Position numbers and translations under genes: made by a program
In this document: positions 1 through 8,294 of the stretch, piece by piece
Layout of the letters: each line of letters begins with the position of its first letter
How positions within the stretch are numbered: position 1 is the stretch's first letter
The notes under the pieces: generated by a model
Seen by the model: only the letters and a program-made list of their open reading frames with translations
Told to the model about the DNA's origin: nothing
Databases searched by the model: none
Assembly: GCF_003286415.2 (NCBI RefSeq)
Contig: NZ_CP043450.1
Span: 6,448,001 to 6,512,000, forward strand
From: Mucilaginibacter rubeus
GTDB lineage: Bacteria; Bacteroidota; Bacteroidia; Sphingobacteriales; Sphingobacteriaceae
DNA: 64,000 bases
Reading direction: 5' to 3'

Positions 1-56
1 GTACGGAATAAATTGATTGGGTGTTGGGGGATGAAAAATTGAGAGATTAAACGAGC

Positions 57-130
57 GTCATGTTGAGTGAGAGAAGATCGGGATATCTAAAAGAGAACAA
101 TGCCATTAGCTTTTTTGTCATCCTGAGTGG
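57..130. repeat. Degenerate intergenic repeat pieces (GTCATnnTGAGTGnGAGAA type)
   Basis: Two related direct pieces, GTCATGTTGAGTGAGAGAAGAT near 58 and GTCATCCTGAGTGGGAGAAAAT near 118, lie in non-coding DNA before the first gene. They look like decayed halves of a palindromic repeat. I see no gene in 1-275; the rest of that stretch is the palindrome at 172-255. Confidence 0.4.
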
Positions 131-171
131 GAGAAAATAGAGATCTGTGAAGGAGGAATGACACCTCCACT

Positions 172-255
172 ACGTCATTGCGAGGAACGAAGCAATCCCC
201 TATAAGCAGGTCCGCCCTGTATAGTTTGGGATTGCTTCGTTCCTCGCAATGACGT
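172..255. repeat. Palindromic repeat family 1, copy A
   Basis: A perfect 28-bp inverted repeat (left arm 172-199, right arm 228-255; core CATTGCGAGGAACGAAGCAA) flanks a 28-nt centre. The centre can itself fold through CTATA/TATAG and CAGG/CCTG. Five more members occur in this window, all between genes. It would form a very stable cruciform or RNA hairpin at the 3' end of the sprT-like gene. Confidence 0.9.
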
Positions 256-275
256 TTTTATAAATGCTCCGATAA

Positions 276-905
276 CTACGCTGCCGTTGCACCTTCAATC
301 AACTCCACCTCGGCTACCGGACTAAACAGATAAACCCTTCGGGTAGCCACTTCGGTGCATTTAAAGCGCTTACGCAGCTTTTCGTCCTTGCGGAACACTC
401 TGCCATCTTTCAGCTTAAATAATGCCTTAAGCGGGACCTTTTCTACCGTTAAAATGGCTTCCGATTCTTTTGGCGGATCATACTTGCGCAGTGAACGGTA
501 TAGGTTCAAATCCGAGCAGCTTGACGCGGCCGGATTATCCAGGTAGTTTACGATGGCCTTTTTAATATCAGGCGGAAAAATTTCCTTTTCAAAAAATGGC
601 TGCATCATTTTTTTGAAATTATTTTTCCATTCGGTTCCGTGGGGTTTGGCATTTTGTTTATGCTCGTTCCAGGTATGCAGGTGCGCAAACTCGTGCACGG
701 TAGTTACCAAAAAAGCATAGGGGTTAAGGTCATAATTAACCGAGATCCGGTGACCCTTACCACCGTAAGGCGAACGGTAATCGCCAAATTTGCTGTTGCG
801 GTTACGCGAAATTTTAAATTCACATTTGAAGTAGTCAATCCACCGGGCAATAAGCGGGGCCGCTTCTGCCGGTAAATATTTCTCTAAAACTTTTACTTTA
901 TCCAA
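276..905 (-). CDS. SprT-like zinc metalloprotease-fold protein
   Basis: Predicted SprT-like protein of 209 aa. The zinc site is visible as His71-Glu72-x-x-His75 with a third candidate ligand His89 in a PHGTEWK motif, the standard SprT arrangement. There is no signal peptide, so it is cytoplasmic. Family members (SprT, Spartan) are linked to DNA-protein crosslink repair in eukaryotes; the bacterial role is poorly known. The start is a TTG at 905; no ATG lies near the N-terminus that would keep the family's N-terminal helix. A TATATTTG promoter box lies 15 nt upstream. The gene stands alone, with repeats on both sides. Substrate unknown. Confidence 0.88.
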   Translation of the reverse strand: MDKVKVLEKYLPAEAAPLIARWIDYFKCEFKISRNRNSKFGDYRSPYGGKGHRISVNYDLNPYAFLVTTVHEFAHLHTWNEHKQNAKPHGTEWKNNFKKMMQPFFEKEIFPPDIKKAIVNYLDNPAASSCSDLNLYRSLRKYDPPKESEAILTVEKVPLKALFKLKDGRVFRKDEKLRKRFKCTEVATRRVYLFSPVAEVELIEGATAA

Positions 906-919
906 TTTTTACCTCAACA

Positions 920-927
920 CAAATATA
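920..927 (-). promoter_or_regulatory. Bacteroidota -7 promoter box for the sprT-like gene
   Basis: On the minus strand the sequence is TATATTTG, an exact TAnnTTTG match, ending 15 nt before the TTG start. No clear TTTG -33 box is seen at the expected spacing. A start site 5-7 nt downstream would give a very short leader. Confidence 0.4.
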
Positions 928-945
928 AGGTTTTTGTGGCGTATA

Positions 946-1057
946 GTTCATAGATCATGGTTCATAGCTTTTTTGTTATTGTTCTATGACTTAAGCAAAA
1001 AATTAAGTGGGGATGCCAAAAGCTTCTACCATGAACCATCAACTATGATCCATGAAC
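946..1057. repeat. Inverted repeat family 4 (GTTCATGGATCATAG type), copy 1
   Basis: The left arm at 946-967 (GTTCATAGATCATGGTTCAT) is complementary, with a few mismatches, to the right arm at 1026-1057. The element fills the gap between the sprT-like gene and the feoB stop codon. A second copy lies at 53857-53990. Confidence 0.75.
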
Positions 1058-1063
1058 AAAAAG

Positions 1064-3178
1064 CTACTTCAGCCAGTGATATACAATAAAAGACGCTGTA
1101 TACGCCAGTGCCGTCATATAGGCAAACTGGGCAGCCGGCCATCGCCAGTCTTTTGTTTCACGGTAAACAACGGCTACTGTACTGGCGCATTGCATGGCGA
1201 AGGCATAAAACATCATGAGCGAAAACGCCACCGCCAGTGTAAACACAGGTTGACCCGTTTGCGGATTTTTAGCCTCGTGCATTTTTTCCTGTACCGATTG
1301 CAGCTTATCCGCATCGCCCTCAACGCTGTAAATGGTAGCCATGGTACCCACAAATACCTCGCGCGCGGCAAATGAACTGATGAGTGCTATGCCTATCTTC
1401 CAGTCGAAGCCAAGCGGCTTAATAACGGGTTCGATAACATGACCAAATACACCGGCATAAGAGTTTTCCAGTTTTTCTGACGCGATGACTTTGGTCAGGC
1501 TGTCCGGGGTCATGGTTTTGGTGTATTGAGGCTGGGCGTATTGCTTATCTATCCGGGCAAACCTGTCGCCAGGGCCGTATGATTTCATTACCCATAATAT
1601 CACGGATACAGCTATGATTACTTTACCGGCCTGCAGTACGAAGGTTTTTGAGCGGTCATACATGGTAAATATCACGTTTTTCCACCTTGGCATTCGGTAA
1701 ACAGGCAGCTCCATGATAAAGTAACCACGCTCGCGGGCTTTCAGGATAAATTTCATCACAAAGGCTACGATGATAGCCGAAAAGATGCTAAGCACATACA
1801 TGGCCGTAAGCGCCAGGCCCTGCAGGTTAAATATCCACCAAACGTTGCGGTTAGGTACAACCAACGCTATCAATAACGTGTAAACCGGTAAGCGGGCAGA
1901 GCAGGCTACCAATGGCGTAACCATGATGGTGATCATCCTGTCTTTCCAGTTTTCGATGGTGCGGGTACTCATGATAGATGGCACCGCGCAGGCAAAACCG
2001 CCGATAAGCGGCACTACCGATTTTCCGTTCAATCCCACCTTGCGCATTACCTTATCCATCATGAACGTAACACGCGACATGTAGCCCGTATCCTCCAAAA
2101 TAGAGATAAGGGCAAACAGGATGGCTATTTGCGGTATAAATACCAATACCCCACTCAGGCCTGCAAGCACGCCATCAATGATCAAACTACTCAGCGGTCC
2201 GGCAGGCAATACTTTAGCAGCCCCGGCCTGTAACCAGATAAACAGATCTTCGATGAGCGACATCGGGTAGGCCGACCATGAAAAAATAGCCTGGAATATG
2301 AACAATAAAATAGCGAAGAAGATCACAAAGCCAAATACTTTGTGCGTAAGGATCTTGTCTATTTTGTTGCTGATGGTTTCATCATGGGCCGCTTCGGGCT
2401 TGGTGACCGTATCGTAAAGCAGGTCATTAATAAAATTATAGCGGGCAATGGTTTCTGTAGCCTGCGCCTTTTGCGAGTGAAAGGAGTGCTCCTGCTCCAA
2501 TTGCTCAATACGGTCGCTTTCAGTTGTTGACAGATAGCTCAGTGTTTCATGCTGGTGGGCAAGCTGTAGGGCTACATAAGGGTTTTCAATCTGCATCTCC
2601 CCTTTTATCTGCGCTATTATGCCCGGGGCAAGGCTTTCAATATCAATGGTATCCTGCTGTAATGCTACCTTGTTGGCGAAGGCAATAGCACTTTTGAGCT
2701 TATCAATGCCGGTATTTTTCCTGGCAGAGATAGGCACAACCGGCACGCCCAGCTTTTTGGCAAAAAGATCGATGTTTATTTTGATGCCTGCTTTTTCAGA
2801 TACATCGATCATGTTAAGTGCCACCACAACGGGGATCTTCAGATCGGCTATCTGTGTATAAAGCAGCAGGTTTCTTTTAAGGTTTGACGCGTCAAGGATC
2901 ACCACCACCAAATCGGGCACCATACCTTTTGACTTATCGGCCAATACCGAAAATACAATGGATTCGTCTTTACTTTTTGGGTAGATGCTATAGGTACCGG
3001 GAAGATCAATGATTTCGGCCATGCGACCGTCGGGTAGGGTGCAAACGCCTGTTTTTTTATCAACAGTAACCCCCGGAAAGTTTCCGATTTTTTGATTTAA
3101 CCCGGTTAATATATTAAAGAGAGTTGATTTACCGGTGTTGGGATTTCCTACAAGTGCAACTCTTATATCGGCTTTCAA
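1064..3178 (-). CDS. feoB: Ferrous iron transport protein B
   Basis: Inner-membrane Fe(II) importer of 704 aa, full length for the family. The N-terminal G domain shows G1 GNPNTGKST (residues 11-19), the FPGVTVDKKTG switch region, G3 DLPGTYS and G4 NMID. Gate-type segments (GLSGVLVFIPQIAILF, GCAVPS-like GFACAVPSIMSTRT, and a second SFAAREVFVGTMATIYS half) and the multi-helix C-terminal domain follow. It lies 11 nt downstream of feoA and shares its promoter. The stop codon is only a few bases from a palindromic repeat. Confidence 0.97.
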   Translation of the reverse strand: MKADIRVALVGNPNTGKSTLFNILTGLNQKIGNFPGVTVDKKTGVCTLPDGRMAEIIDLPGTYSIYPKSKDESIVFSVLADKSKGMVPDLVVVILDASNLKRNLLLYTQIADLKIPVVVALNMIDVSEKAGIKINIDLFAKKLGVPVVPISARKNTGIDKLKSAIAFANKVALQQDTIDIESLAPGIIAQIKGEMQIENPYVALQLAHQHETLSYLSTTESDRIEQLEQEHSFHSQKAQATETIARYNFINDLLYDTVTKPEAAHDETISNKIDKILTHKVFGFVIFFAILLFIFQAIFSWSAYPMSLIEDLFIWLQAGAAKVLPAGPLSSLIIDGVLAGLSGVLVFIPQIAILFALISILEDTGYMSRVTFMMDKVMRKVGLNGKSVVPLIGGFACAVPSIMSTRTIENWKDRMITIMVTPLVACSARLPVYTLLIALVVPNRNVWWIFNLQGLALTAMYVLSIFSAIIVAFVMKFILKARERGYFIMELPVYRMPRWKNVIFTMYDRSKTFVLQAGKVIIAVSVILWVMKSYGPGDRFARIDKQYAQPQYTKTMTPDSLTKVIASEKLENSYAGVFGHVIEPVIKPLGFDWKIGIALISSFAAREVFVGTMATIYSVEGDADKLQSVQEKMHEAKNPQTGQPVFTLAVAFSLMMFYAFAMQCASTVAVVYRETKDWRWPAAQFAYMTALAYTASFIVYHWLK

Positions 3179-3189
3179 TGCTTACAAAA

Positions 3190-3408
3190 CTACTGCAAAA
3201 TGATGGTAGACGCTTCAAACCTGCGTAAACTAAGCTGATAGCCTGATACGCTGATGGCAATAGGATCGCCAAGAGGGGCAATACGCGAAATGCGCACCTC
3301 TTCGCCGGGTAAACAACCCATCTCCATCAGTTTTACCGACATTTCGAGATCGGTAAATTCCTTTACGATACCAGTTTCGCCTACTTCCAGTTGTGACAGC
3401 TTCATCAT
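3190..3408 (-). CDS. feoA: Ferrous iron transport protein A (SH3-like)
   Basis: Small cytoplasmic FeoA protein (72 aa) with the expected layout: an N-terminal strand with LEVGETGIVKEF, a central KLMEMGCLPGEEVRISRIAPLGDP-type motif (conserved MG..PG and PLGDP), and a C-terminal SLRRFEA segment. It is thought to modulate FeoB. The start has two consecutive ATG codons (3408 and 3405); either could be used. It is first in the feoAB operon and follows a good TTTG-N19-TACATTTG promoter. Confidence 0.95.
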   Translation of the reverse strand: MMKLSQLEVGETGIVKEFTDLEMSVKLMEMGCLPGEEVRISRIAPLGDPIAISVSGYQLSLRRFEASTIILQ

Positions 3409-3426
3409 TTATAATATAAAACGTAG

Positions 3427-3457
3427 CAAATGTAAGCTTATTTATATTAAATCCAAA
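3427..3457 (-). promoter_or_regulatory. feoAB promoter
   Basis: On the minus strand, TTTG (3457-3454), 19 nt, then TACATTTG (3434-3427) gives a textbook Bacteroidota -33/-7 pair. The -7 box ends 18 nt before the feoA start. No obvious Fur-type palindrome overlaps it. Confidence 0.75.
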
Positions 3458-3467
3458 TAAGACGGGT

Positions 3468-3574
3468 AATGATATGCAGATTTTAAATGTGCAGCTGTGC
3501 AAATGACTTTAGTGTGAAGTTTGGAGGGAAATGCGACAGATTACAGATGTGCAGATTTCAAATGTGTAAATGAC
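3468..3574. repeat. Repeat family 3 (TGTGCAAATTTCAAATGTGCA type), direct copies
   Basis: Two same-strand copies (near 3475-3506 and 3538-3574) share CAGATTTnAAATGTG followed by AAATGACTTT. An inverted partner with CATCTGCACATCTACGCC...TTTGCACA lies at about 3866-3897. The family recurs as a cleaner inverted repeat at 8295-8401. Confidence 0.65.
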
Positions 3575-3627
3575 TTTTTGATGCTATCGATTTTGCTTTT
3601 TCTGCTTTTACTGACACGATCACGTCA

Positions 3628-3813
3628 GTGTTCAATTTTTTAAAAACGAGTGTTCAACTTTTAATTTCTAAAAAGATGCAAGTCTTTGATTGTCAGCTAT
3701 AATTTGTTCATGTTTGATGATTTGCTGATCGTTGTTGGAATTAAGGCGCTGATTATCAGTGATGTTTTTCTTGAAAATAATTGCAAGTGTTTACACTTTA
3801 AAAAATTGAACAC
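3628..3813. repeat. 17-bp perfect inverted repeat bounding a 186-bp segment
   Basis: GTGTTCAATTTTTTAAA at 3628-3644 is exactly complementary to 3797-3813. A partial direct copy (AGTGTTCAACTTTTAA) begins 22 bp after the first, which is two helical turns. The segment could be a small non-autonomous element with terminal inverted repeats, or paired sites for a DNA-binding protein upstream of feoAB. Confidence 0.6.
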
Positions 3814-3877
3814 CTGTAAATTGAATAGTAATTGTGCTTTGCCGGTAGGTTAAGCGATCATTTGCTCATCTGCACAT

Positions 3878-4027
3878 CTACGCCATCATTTGCACAGTAC
3901 CTTTTGAATCTGCTGCTTTAACTTTCCCAAAATGCGGACAGCCGCATCCCTTATGAAAAATACCGCATGATGATGTTGCCATTAACAGCACTGCGCCTAA
4001 TAAAATAACCAGTTTATTTTTTTTCAT
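3878..4027 (-). CDS. Very small lipoprotein (49 aa)
   Basis: The product is 49 aa. It starts MKKNKLVILLGAVLLMATSS with the lipobox SSC, so Cys21 would be the lipidated residue, leaving a mature peptide of only 29 residues containing the motif GCGCPHFGK. The ATG at 4027 overlaps the end of the upstream VanZ-like gene by 14 nt in another frame, which suggests translational coupling. The stop is TAG at 3880-3878. The signal peptide, lipobox and overlap make a chance ORF unlikely. Function unknown; the Cys/His cluster (CGCPH) could bind a metal or form disulfides. Confidence 0.7.
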   Translation of the reverse strand: MKKNKLVILLGAVLLMATSSCGIFHKGCGCPHFGKVKAADSKGTVQMMA

Positions 4028-4412
4028 TTTTTCCAATCGCCTCAATAGTCAGCATAACACTAAAAACGCCCATACAGGCACCCAGTACATCACAAAAAAG
4101 ATCGTTCCAATCGCCGGTGCGCCAGGTGAAAATGGAGATCTGCAGTATTTCAATAAGCCCTCCAAAAATTATGCTGACAATCCAAATGATGAACACGCCT
4201 GTATACGTAAGCCGCCTGGGTTTTTGTTGCCTTATTACGCCAAAGCAAACCAGTACAATCAGCGTAAAAAACAAACCGCAATGCGTTAGTTTATCAAAAC
4301 CTTCAAAAAACAATGGCGATTTATCAACCGAGTCGAGATGTACCGAGCAAATAACCAAAACAAATAGGGCCCACAAAATAGCGGGCCCATGATATTTTAA
4401 AAACAGCTTCAT
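4014..4412 (-). CDS. VanZ-like membrane protein
   Basis: Predicted VanZ-family membrane protein of 132 aa from the ATG at 4412. I chose this start because it lies 1 nt after the gcvH stop and begins directly with MKLFLKYHGPAILWALFVLV. Longer forms would run back into gcvH. There are about four hydrophobic helices. Family hallmarks include the KLTHCGLFF segment (usually K..H...Y/F) and the acidic GGLIEILQ helix, with DWNDLFCDVLGACMG near the end. VanZ relatives can affect teicoplanin sensitivity in Gram-positives; the role here is unknown. It sits inside a gcvH / vanZ-like / small lipoprotein unit. Confidence 0.85.
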   Translation of the reverse strand: MKLFLKYHGPAILWALFVLVICSVHLDSVDKSPLFFEGFDKLTHCGLFFTLIVLVCFGVIRQQKPRRLTYTGVFIIWIVSIIFGGLIEILQISIFTWRTGDWNDLFCDVLGACMGVFSVMLTIEAIGKNEKK

Positions 4413-4413
4413 T

Positions 4414-4794
4414 TTATGCGCCGATAACCGCTTGATAATCGTCAGCCGATAAAAGTGCGTCAACGTCTGCAGCATTAGCTATGGTGATTTTTACCATCCA
4501 GCCTTCGCCATATGGATCGCTATTTACCAGGTCGGGTTGGTTGTTTAGGGCCGGGTTAACTTCGGTTACAGTACCGGTAACAGGCATAAACAGGTCAGAT
4601 ACAGTTTTTACTGCCTCTACAGTGCCAAAAACCTCGTCTTTAGCAACTTCTTTACCTAATGAAGTAACATCAACATAAACAATGTCGCCCAGCTCGCCCT
4701 GAGCAAATTCGGTGATGCCTACGGTAGCTACATTGCCTTCAACCTTAATCCACTCGTGATCTTTGGTGTATTTTAATTCAGCTGGAAAATTCAT
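4414..4794 (-). CDS. gcvH: Glycine cleavage system H protein
   Basis: Lipoyl carrier of the glycine cleavage complex, 126 aa from the ATG at 4794 (MNFPAELKYTKDHEWIK), the canonical H-protein start. An upstream in-frame ATG at 4866 would add 24 residues unlike the family. The lipoylation site is Lys63 in GTVEAVKTVSDL. It shuttles the aminomethyl group between P, T and L proteins in the cytoplasm; genes for those partners are not in the window. It leads a tight operon with the VanZ-like gene 1 nt downstream. Confidence 0.96.
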   Translation of the reverse strand: MNFPAELKYTKDHEWIKVEGNVATVGITEFAQGELGDIVYVDVTSLGKEVAKDEVFGTVEAVKTVSDLFMPVTGTVTEVNPALNNQPDLVNSDPYGEGWMVKITIANAADVDALLSADDYQAVIGA

Positions 4795-4920
4795 GTCGTT
4801 AAATTTTGTGTGCTCAAAAATAGTAAAACTTTGGTTTTCGCAATTATGGATATGTAAATTATGCAATCATCATTTTCTATATGTCATAGTGATGATTTAT
4901 CGGAAATATATTTGTCCGTT

Positions 4921-5943
4921 TTAAAACTCGCGTTTAGTGTTGGTTACCCAGGTATCCAGTGCGGTTAGTAGCTTTTCGTTCTCCTTAAACCATTTGGCAT
5001 TTTCTTCCTGGTTAGCCGTTAATGATACCAGGTGTGCAAACGCGTCCATGTTTTCGCTTTGACCAAGTTGTTTAAAATAATCGGCCATATAGCGGGTATA
5101 GAAATCATTTTTCTGATCGCCATAAAAACTGGAAGAAACCTTAAATGCTTCAATAAGCTGAAATTTAAGCGAGTCGGTAACAGAGAGATTAGTTTTACCC
5201 GATGTTGCGTTAACGATGGCCATAGGTAAAATCAGGTTGCCGGTATTGAGGTCATTTTTATCAATCGTCATATTAATGCTTTTCTCGCCGGTTTTCTTAA
5301 TGCCATAATGTAAAATGGCCTGGATGCTTTGGTAGGCCCCGGCCGATCTTTTAGTTTGGGGTTCGAGCATCAAAAAGCTGCACCAAGCCAACAGGGAACA
5401 ACCCCGTTTGCCTTCCATCGCAAGCGCCATCGCATACGCCCGCTGGCTGCTGGCATGTTTGGGCTGAAGCTTAATAGCATCTACAGCGGCATCTTCACTT
5501 TCCTTGTATTTTTTTACCCTGTAATAGGTTATGGCTAAATTATAATGGAGGCGCTGATAATCCGGATCTATCGAAATACCTTTTTGAAACAGCTCAATGG
5601 CTTTTTCGGGTTGATTGTCGTCATCATAAATGCTGCCCAGCATATCATACGCGCCGCCACTTTTAGGATCCAGCTTCATTAACTTTTCAAGGTAAGGAAT
5701 AGCCTCCTTTCCCTTGCCACTGCTAAACAGCGTATATGACATTTCGTGATAGGCAGTGGGATAATTAGGATCGAGCTTTAGCGCGGCCTGGTACTTTTCA
5801 ATAGCCTCGGCATATTTACCCTCATCGTGAAGGGCAACACCCTGCTTTACAAGATTAACGGCTTCCTGGTTGGTTTGCGCTTTAACTTTAAATGACAAGG
5901 CGACTGCTATAAACAGCAAAAGGATTTTGTGATAGGTTTTCAT
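4921..5943 (-). CDS. Periplasmic TPR repeat protein (paralogue 1)
   Basis: Exported TPR protein of 340 aa. I start it at 5943 (MKTYHKILLLFIAVALSFKV), a clear signal peptide ending KAQ; a longer frame runs back into the upstream gene. About four TPR units fill residues 25-170 (e.g. EGKYAEAIEKYQAALKLDPN, QPEKAIELFQKGISIDPDYQ). An alpha-helical C-terminal domain without recognised motifs begins at the Cys/Trp-rich LLAWCSFLMLEP segment. It is clearly paralogous to the next gene, which lies 43 nt upstream, so the two are probably cotranscribed. Likely a protein-interaction scaffold; no partner is evident. Confidence 0.85.
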   Translation of the reverse strand: MKTYHKILLLFIAVALSFKVKAQTNQEAVNLVKQGVALHDEGKYAEAIEKYQAALKLDPNYPTAYHEMSYTLFSSGKGKEAIPYLEKLMKLDPKSGGAYDMLGSIYDDDNQPEKAIELFQKGISIDPDYQRLHYNLAITYYRVKKYKESEDAAVDAIKLQPKHASSQRAYAMALAMEGKRGCSLLAWCSFLMLEPQTKRSAGAYQSIQAILHYGIKKTGEKSINMTIDKNDLNTGNLILPMAIVNATSGKTNLSVTDSLKFQLIEAFKVSSSFYGDQKNDFYTRYMADYFKQLGQSENMDAFAHLVSLTANQEENAKWFKENEKLLTALDTWVTNTKREF

Positions 5944-5986
5944 ACCGAAATTTACGAAACCTGTTTTGCAAAAAACAATAACCGAC

Positions 5987-6964
5987 CTAAAATTTTCTTT
6001 CGGCAGATGCCATCCATTCATCCAAGGCCTTACGTTTATCGGCATTGTTTTGCAGCCAGTTAACAACGCCCACTTTATAGGCATTCAGGCTAATCAACTT
6101 AACAGCGGTTGAAAAATTGGGCGATTGGGATAGTTTATAAAAGAAGGCTGCATAGTAATTCCAGAAAAAGGACTGCCTGCCCGGTTTTTCTCCGAGTTTG
6201 CCAACGGTAAGAAAAATATTTTTCAATTGGGTTTCCAATTGACCGCCCGGCACGGCAACCGCAGTACTTAAGGTTTTGTTGAGCAGCAACGTTTCGGCAT
6301 CTGCTTTTCCTGCTTTCAGGTCGCCGCCTTTGAGTAAACTTTGCAGGTTGGTATAGGCTTCGTCTGCGCGAGGGCCTTCGGGATCAAGGAGCAGGAAGCT
6401 GCACAAGCCCATTAATGCCGGTACCCTTTTGTTTTGATGGAAAGTCACCAGTCCATAAAGGCGCTGACTATTGGCGTGCTTTGGATCAAGCTTAATGGCT
6501 TCAATGGCTGCCTGCTCTGCATCGGCATATTTTTGCGCACGGAAATAGGCTATCCCTAAATTAAAATATAGGGGCTGATAATCAGGTTTTAACTTAATTC
6601 CCTGCTGGTACGCCTCAATGGCTTGCTGCGGCTGATGCGAGGCATCGTAAATACTGCCCATGAGTTCATAGGCGGGGCCGGTTAGGTCGCCTCCGGTTTT
6701 TATAACTTTATTTAGGTAAGGTATACCTTCTGTCCCTTTTCCGGCAGCATTGAGGGTGTAGGCCATCTGGTAATTGGCCTGGGCATTTTCAGGATCGGCA
6801 GCCAGGGCCTGGTTATATTTTGTGATAGCCCCGGTATAATCTTTTTCGCTGTTAAGTTTTATACCCTCTTTTATAATGCTGTTTATGTCAGTATTTTGAG
6901 CCTGCGTTAATCCGGCGGCAAGCATAAAAGCGATAATTAGCAATCCTTTTTTCAACAAAATCAT
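5987..6964 (-). CDS. Periplasmic TPR repeat protein (paralogue 2)
   Basis: 325 aa with signal peptide MILLKKGLLIIAFMLAAGL and a TQAQ cleavage region. TPR units match those of the neighbouring paralogue in order and spacing (KDYTGAITKYNQALAADPEN, GSIYDASHQPQQAIEAYQQG). Both share the rare LMGLCSFLLLDPEG / LLAWCSFLMLEPQT segment after the repeats, and both end with a conserved alpha-helical domain finishing in a KR/RKF-type terminus. The pair arose by tandem duplication with strong divergence. An ATG at 6925 is a possible alternative start but would cut into the signal peptide. Confidence 0.85.
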   Translation of the reverse strand: MILLKKGLLIIAFMLAAGLTQAQNTDINSIIKEGIKLNSEKDYTGAITKYNQALAADPENAQANYQMAYTLNAAGKGTEGIPYLNKVIKTGGDLTGPAYELMGSIYDASHQPQQAIEAYQQGIKLKPDYQPLYFNLGIAYFRAQKYADAEQAAIEAIKLDPKHANSQRLYGLVTFHQNKRVPALMGLCSFLLLDPEGPRADEAYTNLQSLLKGGDLKAGKADAETLLLNKTLSTAVAVPGGQLETQLKNIFLTVGKLGEKPGRQSFFWNYYAAFFYKLSQSPNFSTAVKLISLNAYKVGVVNWLQNNADKRKALDEWMASAERKF

Positions 6965-7073
6965 ACTTAAACATACTAATTGTGCTAACTAACAGAAAAT
7001 TTTAAAATTTTAATTAATACCTGCTGTATAATTTCTAATTTTCGCATTCGTTTAGTGTGAGATAAATTGCTTT

Positions 7074-8285
7074 ATGAGATTAGTGTACAAAAGCCTGGTA
7101 GTGCTTACTGCCCCCCTGTTACTGTTATCCTGTTCATCAAAAAATAAAAATAAAGACCATGCGCAATCGCAGGTTACGGCCAAGCCGCTCGATACCGCGG
7201 CGCTGTTGGCCTATAATCCCAAAAATGCCGATAAAAAGATAGATGCCGTAATGCAGGAACTGCACCGCACCCGCGGTTTTAACGGCAATGTGCTGGTGGC
7301 AAAAAAAGGTAAAATAGTGTATGAAAAAGCGATTGGCTGGGCCGATTACCTGCACCGGGATAGCCTGAAGATAGGCTCGCAGTTTGAGCTGGCTTCAGTT
7401 ACTAAAACCATGACTTCAACAGCTATTTTGATGCTGATGGAGCGCGGCAAACTCAAACTCGACGACGACGTTAAAAAGTTTTTTCCCGATTTTCCTTACG
7501 ATGGCGTAACTATTCGCCTGTTGCTCACACACCGGTCGGGCATGATGAATTATGTATATTTTATCGATGATATATACCGAAAAAATCATTTGAACCAGCG
7601 CAAAGGGCTTACCAATGCCGAGGCCATGAAAATGATTGCCGATAATAAGCCGACACGTTTCAACGAGCCTAATAAGCGCTTCCTGTATAACAACTCCAAC
7701 TTTATGGTGCTGGGCTCTATCATTGAAAAAGTGAGCGGAATGAGCTATGCCCAATTTATGCAGGAAAATGTGTTTAAGCCGGCCAGCATGGCGCATACCC
7801 ATGTTTACTCAAAAGCGGTATATGATAAAATTCCGGTTGATGTTGTTGGTCATGATCGCGGCCAGTGGCGCTACTCGGTAGTGCAAAACTTTTTGGATGG
7901 TCCTGTAGGTGATAAAGGTATTTACAGCACCGTAGGCGATTTATTCCTGTTTGACCGTGCCCTGCGTGCCGGCTTATTGTTAAAACCCGCCACGCTTGAT
8001 TCGGCCTATGTGCCGCGCAACCCAATGGTGCACGGGCATTTTAGCTATGGTTATGGCTGGCGGACTTTTACTGCCCCGGGGCAGGAAGTGATTTATCACA
8101 CTGGCTGGTGGCACGGGTTCAGGCATATTTACCTGCGCGATATGAAGAATGATATCACCGTTGTGCTGCTTACCAACCTGGCCAATGGCAGTTTGCTCAA
8201 GCTCGACGATCTGTTTAATACAGTTGGCATGCCCGTTGTACGTAAAAGTGCATATAACGGCAATGGTGATACCAGTGATGATTAA
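7074..8285 (+). CDS. Serine hydrolase of the beta-lactamase/PBP4-like family (lipoprotein)
   Basis: 403 aa, with lipoprotein signal MRLVYKSLVVLTAPLLLLSC (lipid Cys20). The fold is class C beta-lactamase / D-Ala-D-Ala peptidase-like: Ser108-Val-Thr-Lys111 is the catalytic SxxK, YNNSN (about residue 209) matches the YxN element, and HTGWWHG near residue 345 takes the place of the KTG box. Such proteins hydrolyse D-amino peptides or esters, and true beta-lactamase activity is uncommon. Transcribed alone, divergently from the TPR pair. Substrate unknown. Confidence 0.88.
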   Translation: MRLVYKSLVVLTAPLLLLSCSSKNKNKDHAQSQVTAKPLDTAALLAYNPKNADKKIDAVMQELHRTRGFNGNVLVAKKGKIVYEKAIGWADYLHRDSLKIGSQFELASVTKTMTSTAILMLMERGKLKLDDDVKKFFPDFPYDGVTIRLLLTHRSGMMNYVYFIDDIYRKNHLNQRKGLTNAEAMKMIADNKPTRFNEPNKRFLYNNSNFMVLGSIIEKVSGMSYAQFMQENVFKPASMAHTHVYSKAVYDKIPVDVVGHDRGQWRYSVVQNFLDGPVGDKGIYSTVGDLFLFDRALRAGLLLKPATLDSAYVPRNPMVHGHFSYGYGWRTFTAPGQEVIYHTGWWHGFRHIYLRDMKNDITVVLLTNLANGSLLKLDDLFNTVGMPVVRKSAYNGNGDTSDD

Positions 8286-8294
8286 TTTGTTCGA

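Larger units (their letters stand above)
3409..3877. other. Gene-free spacer between feoA and a small lipoprotein gene
   Basis: This 469-bp spacer holds the feoAB promoter, direct copies of the TGTGCAGATTTnAAATGTG repeat (about 3468-3506 and 3533-3574) with an opposite-strand piece near 3861-3897, and a 17-bp perfect inverted repeat (3628-3644 / 3797-3813). I found no credible ORF in it. Confidence 0.6.

Noticed and set aside
506..525. tRNA-like GGTTCAAATCC segment
   Set aside because: It lies within the sprT-like coding sequence and no cloverleaf partners are found around it.
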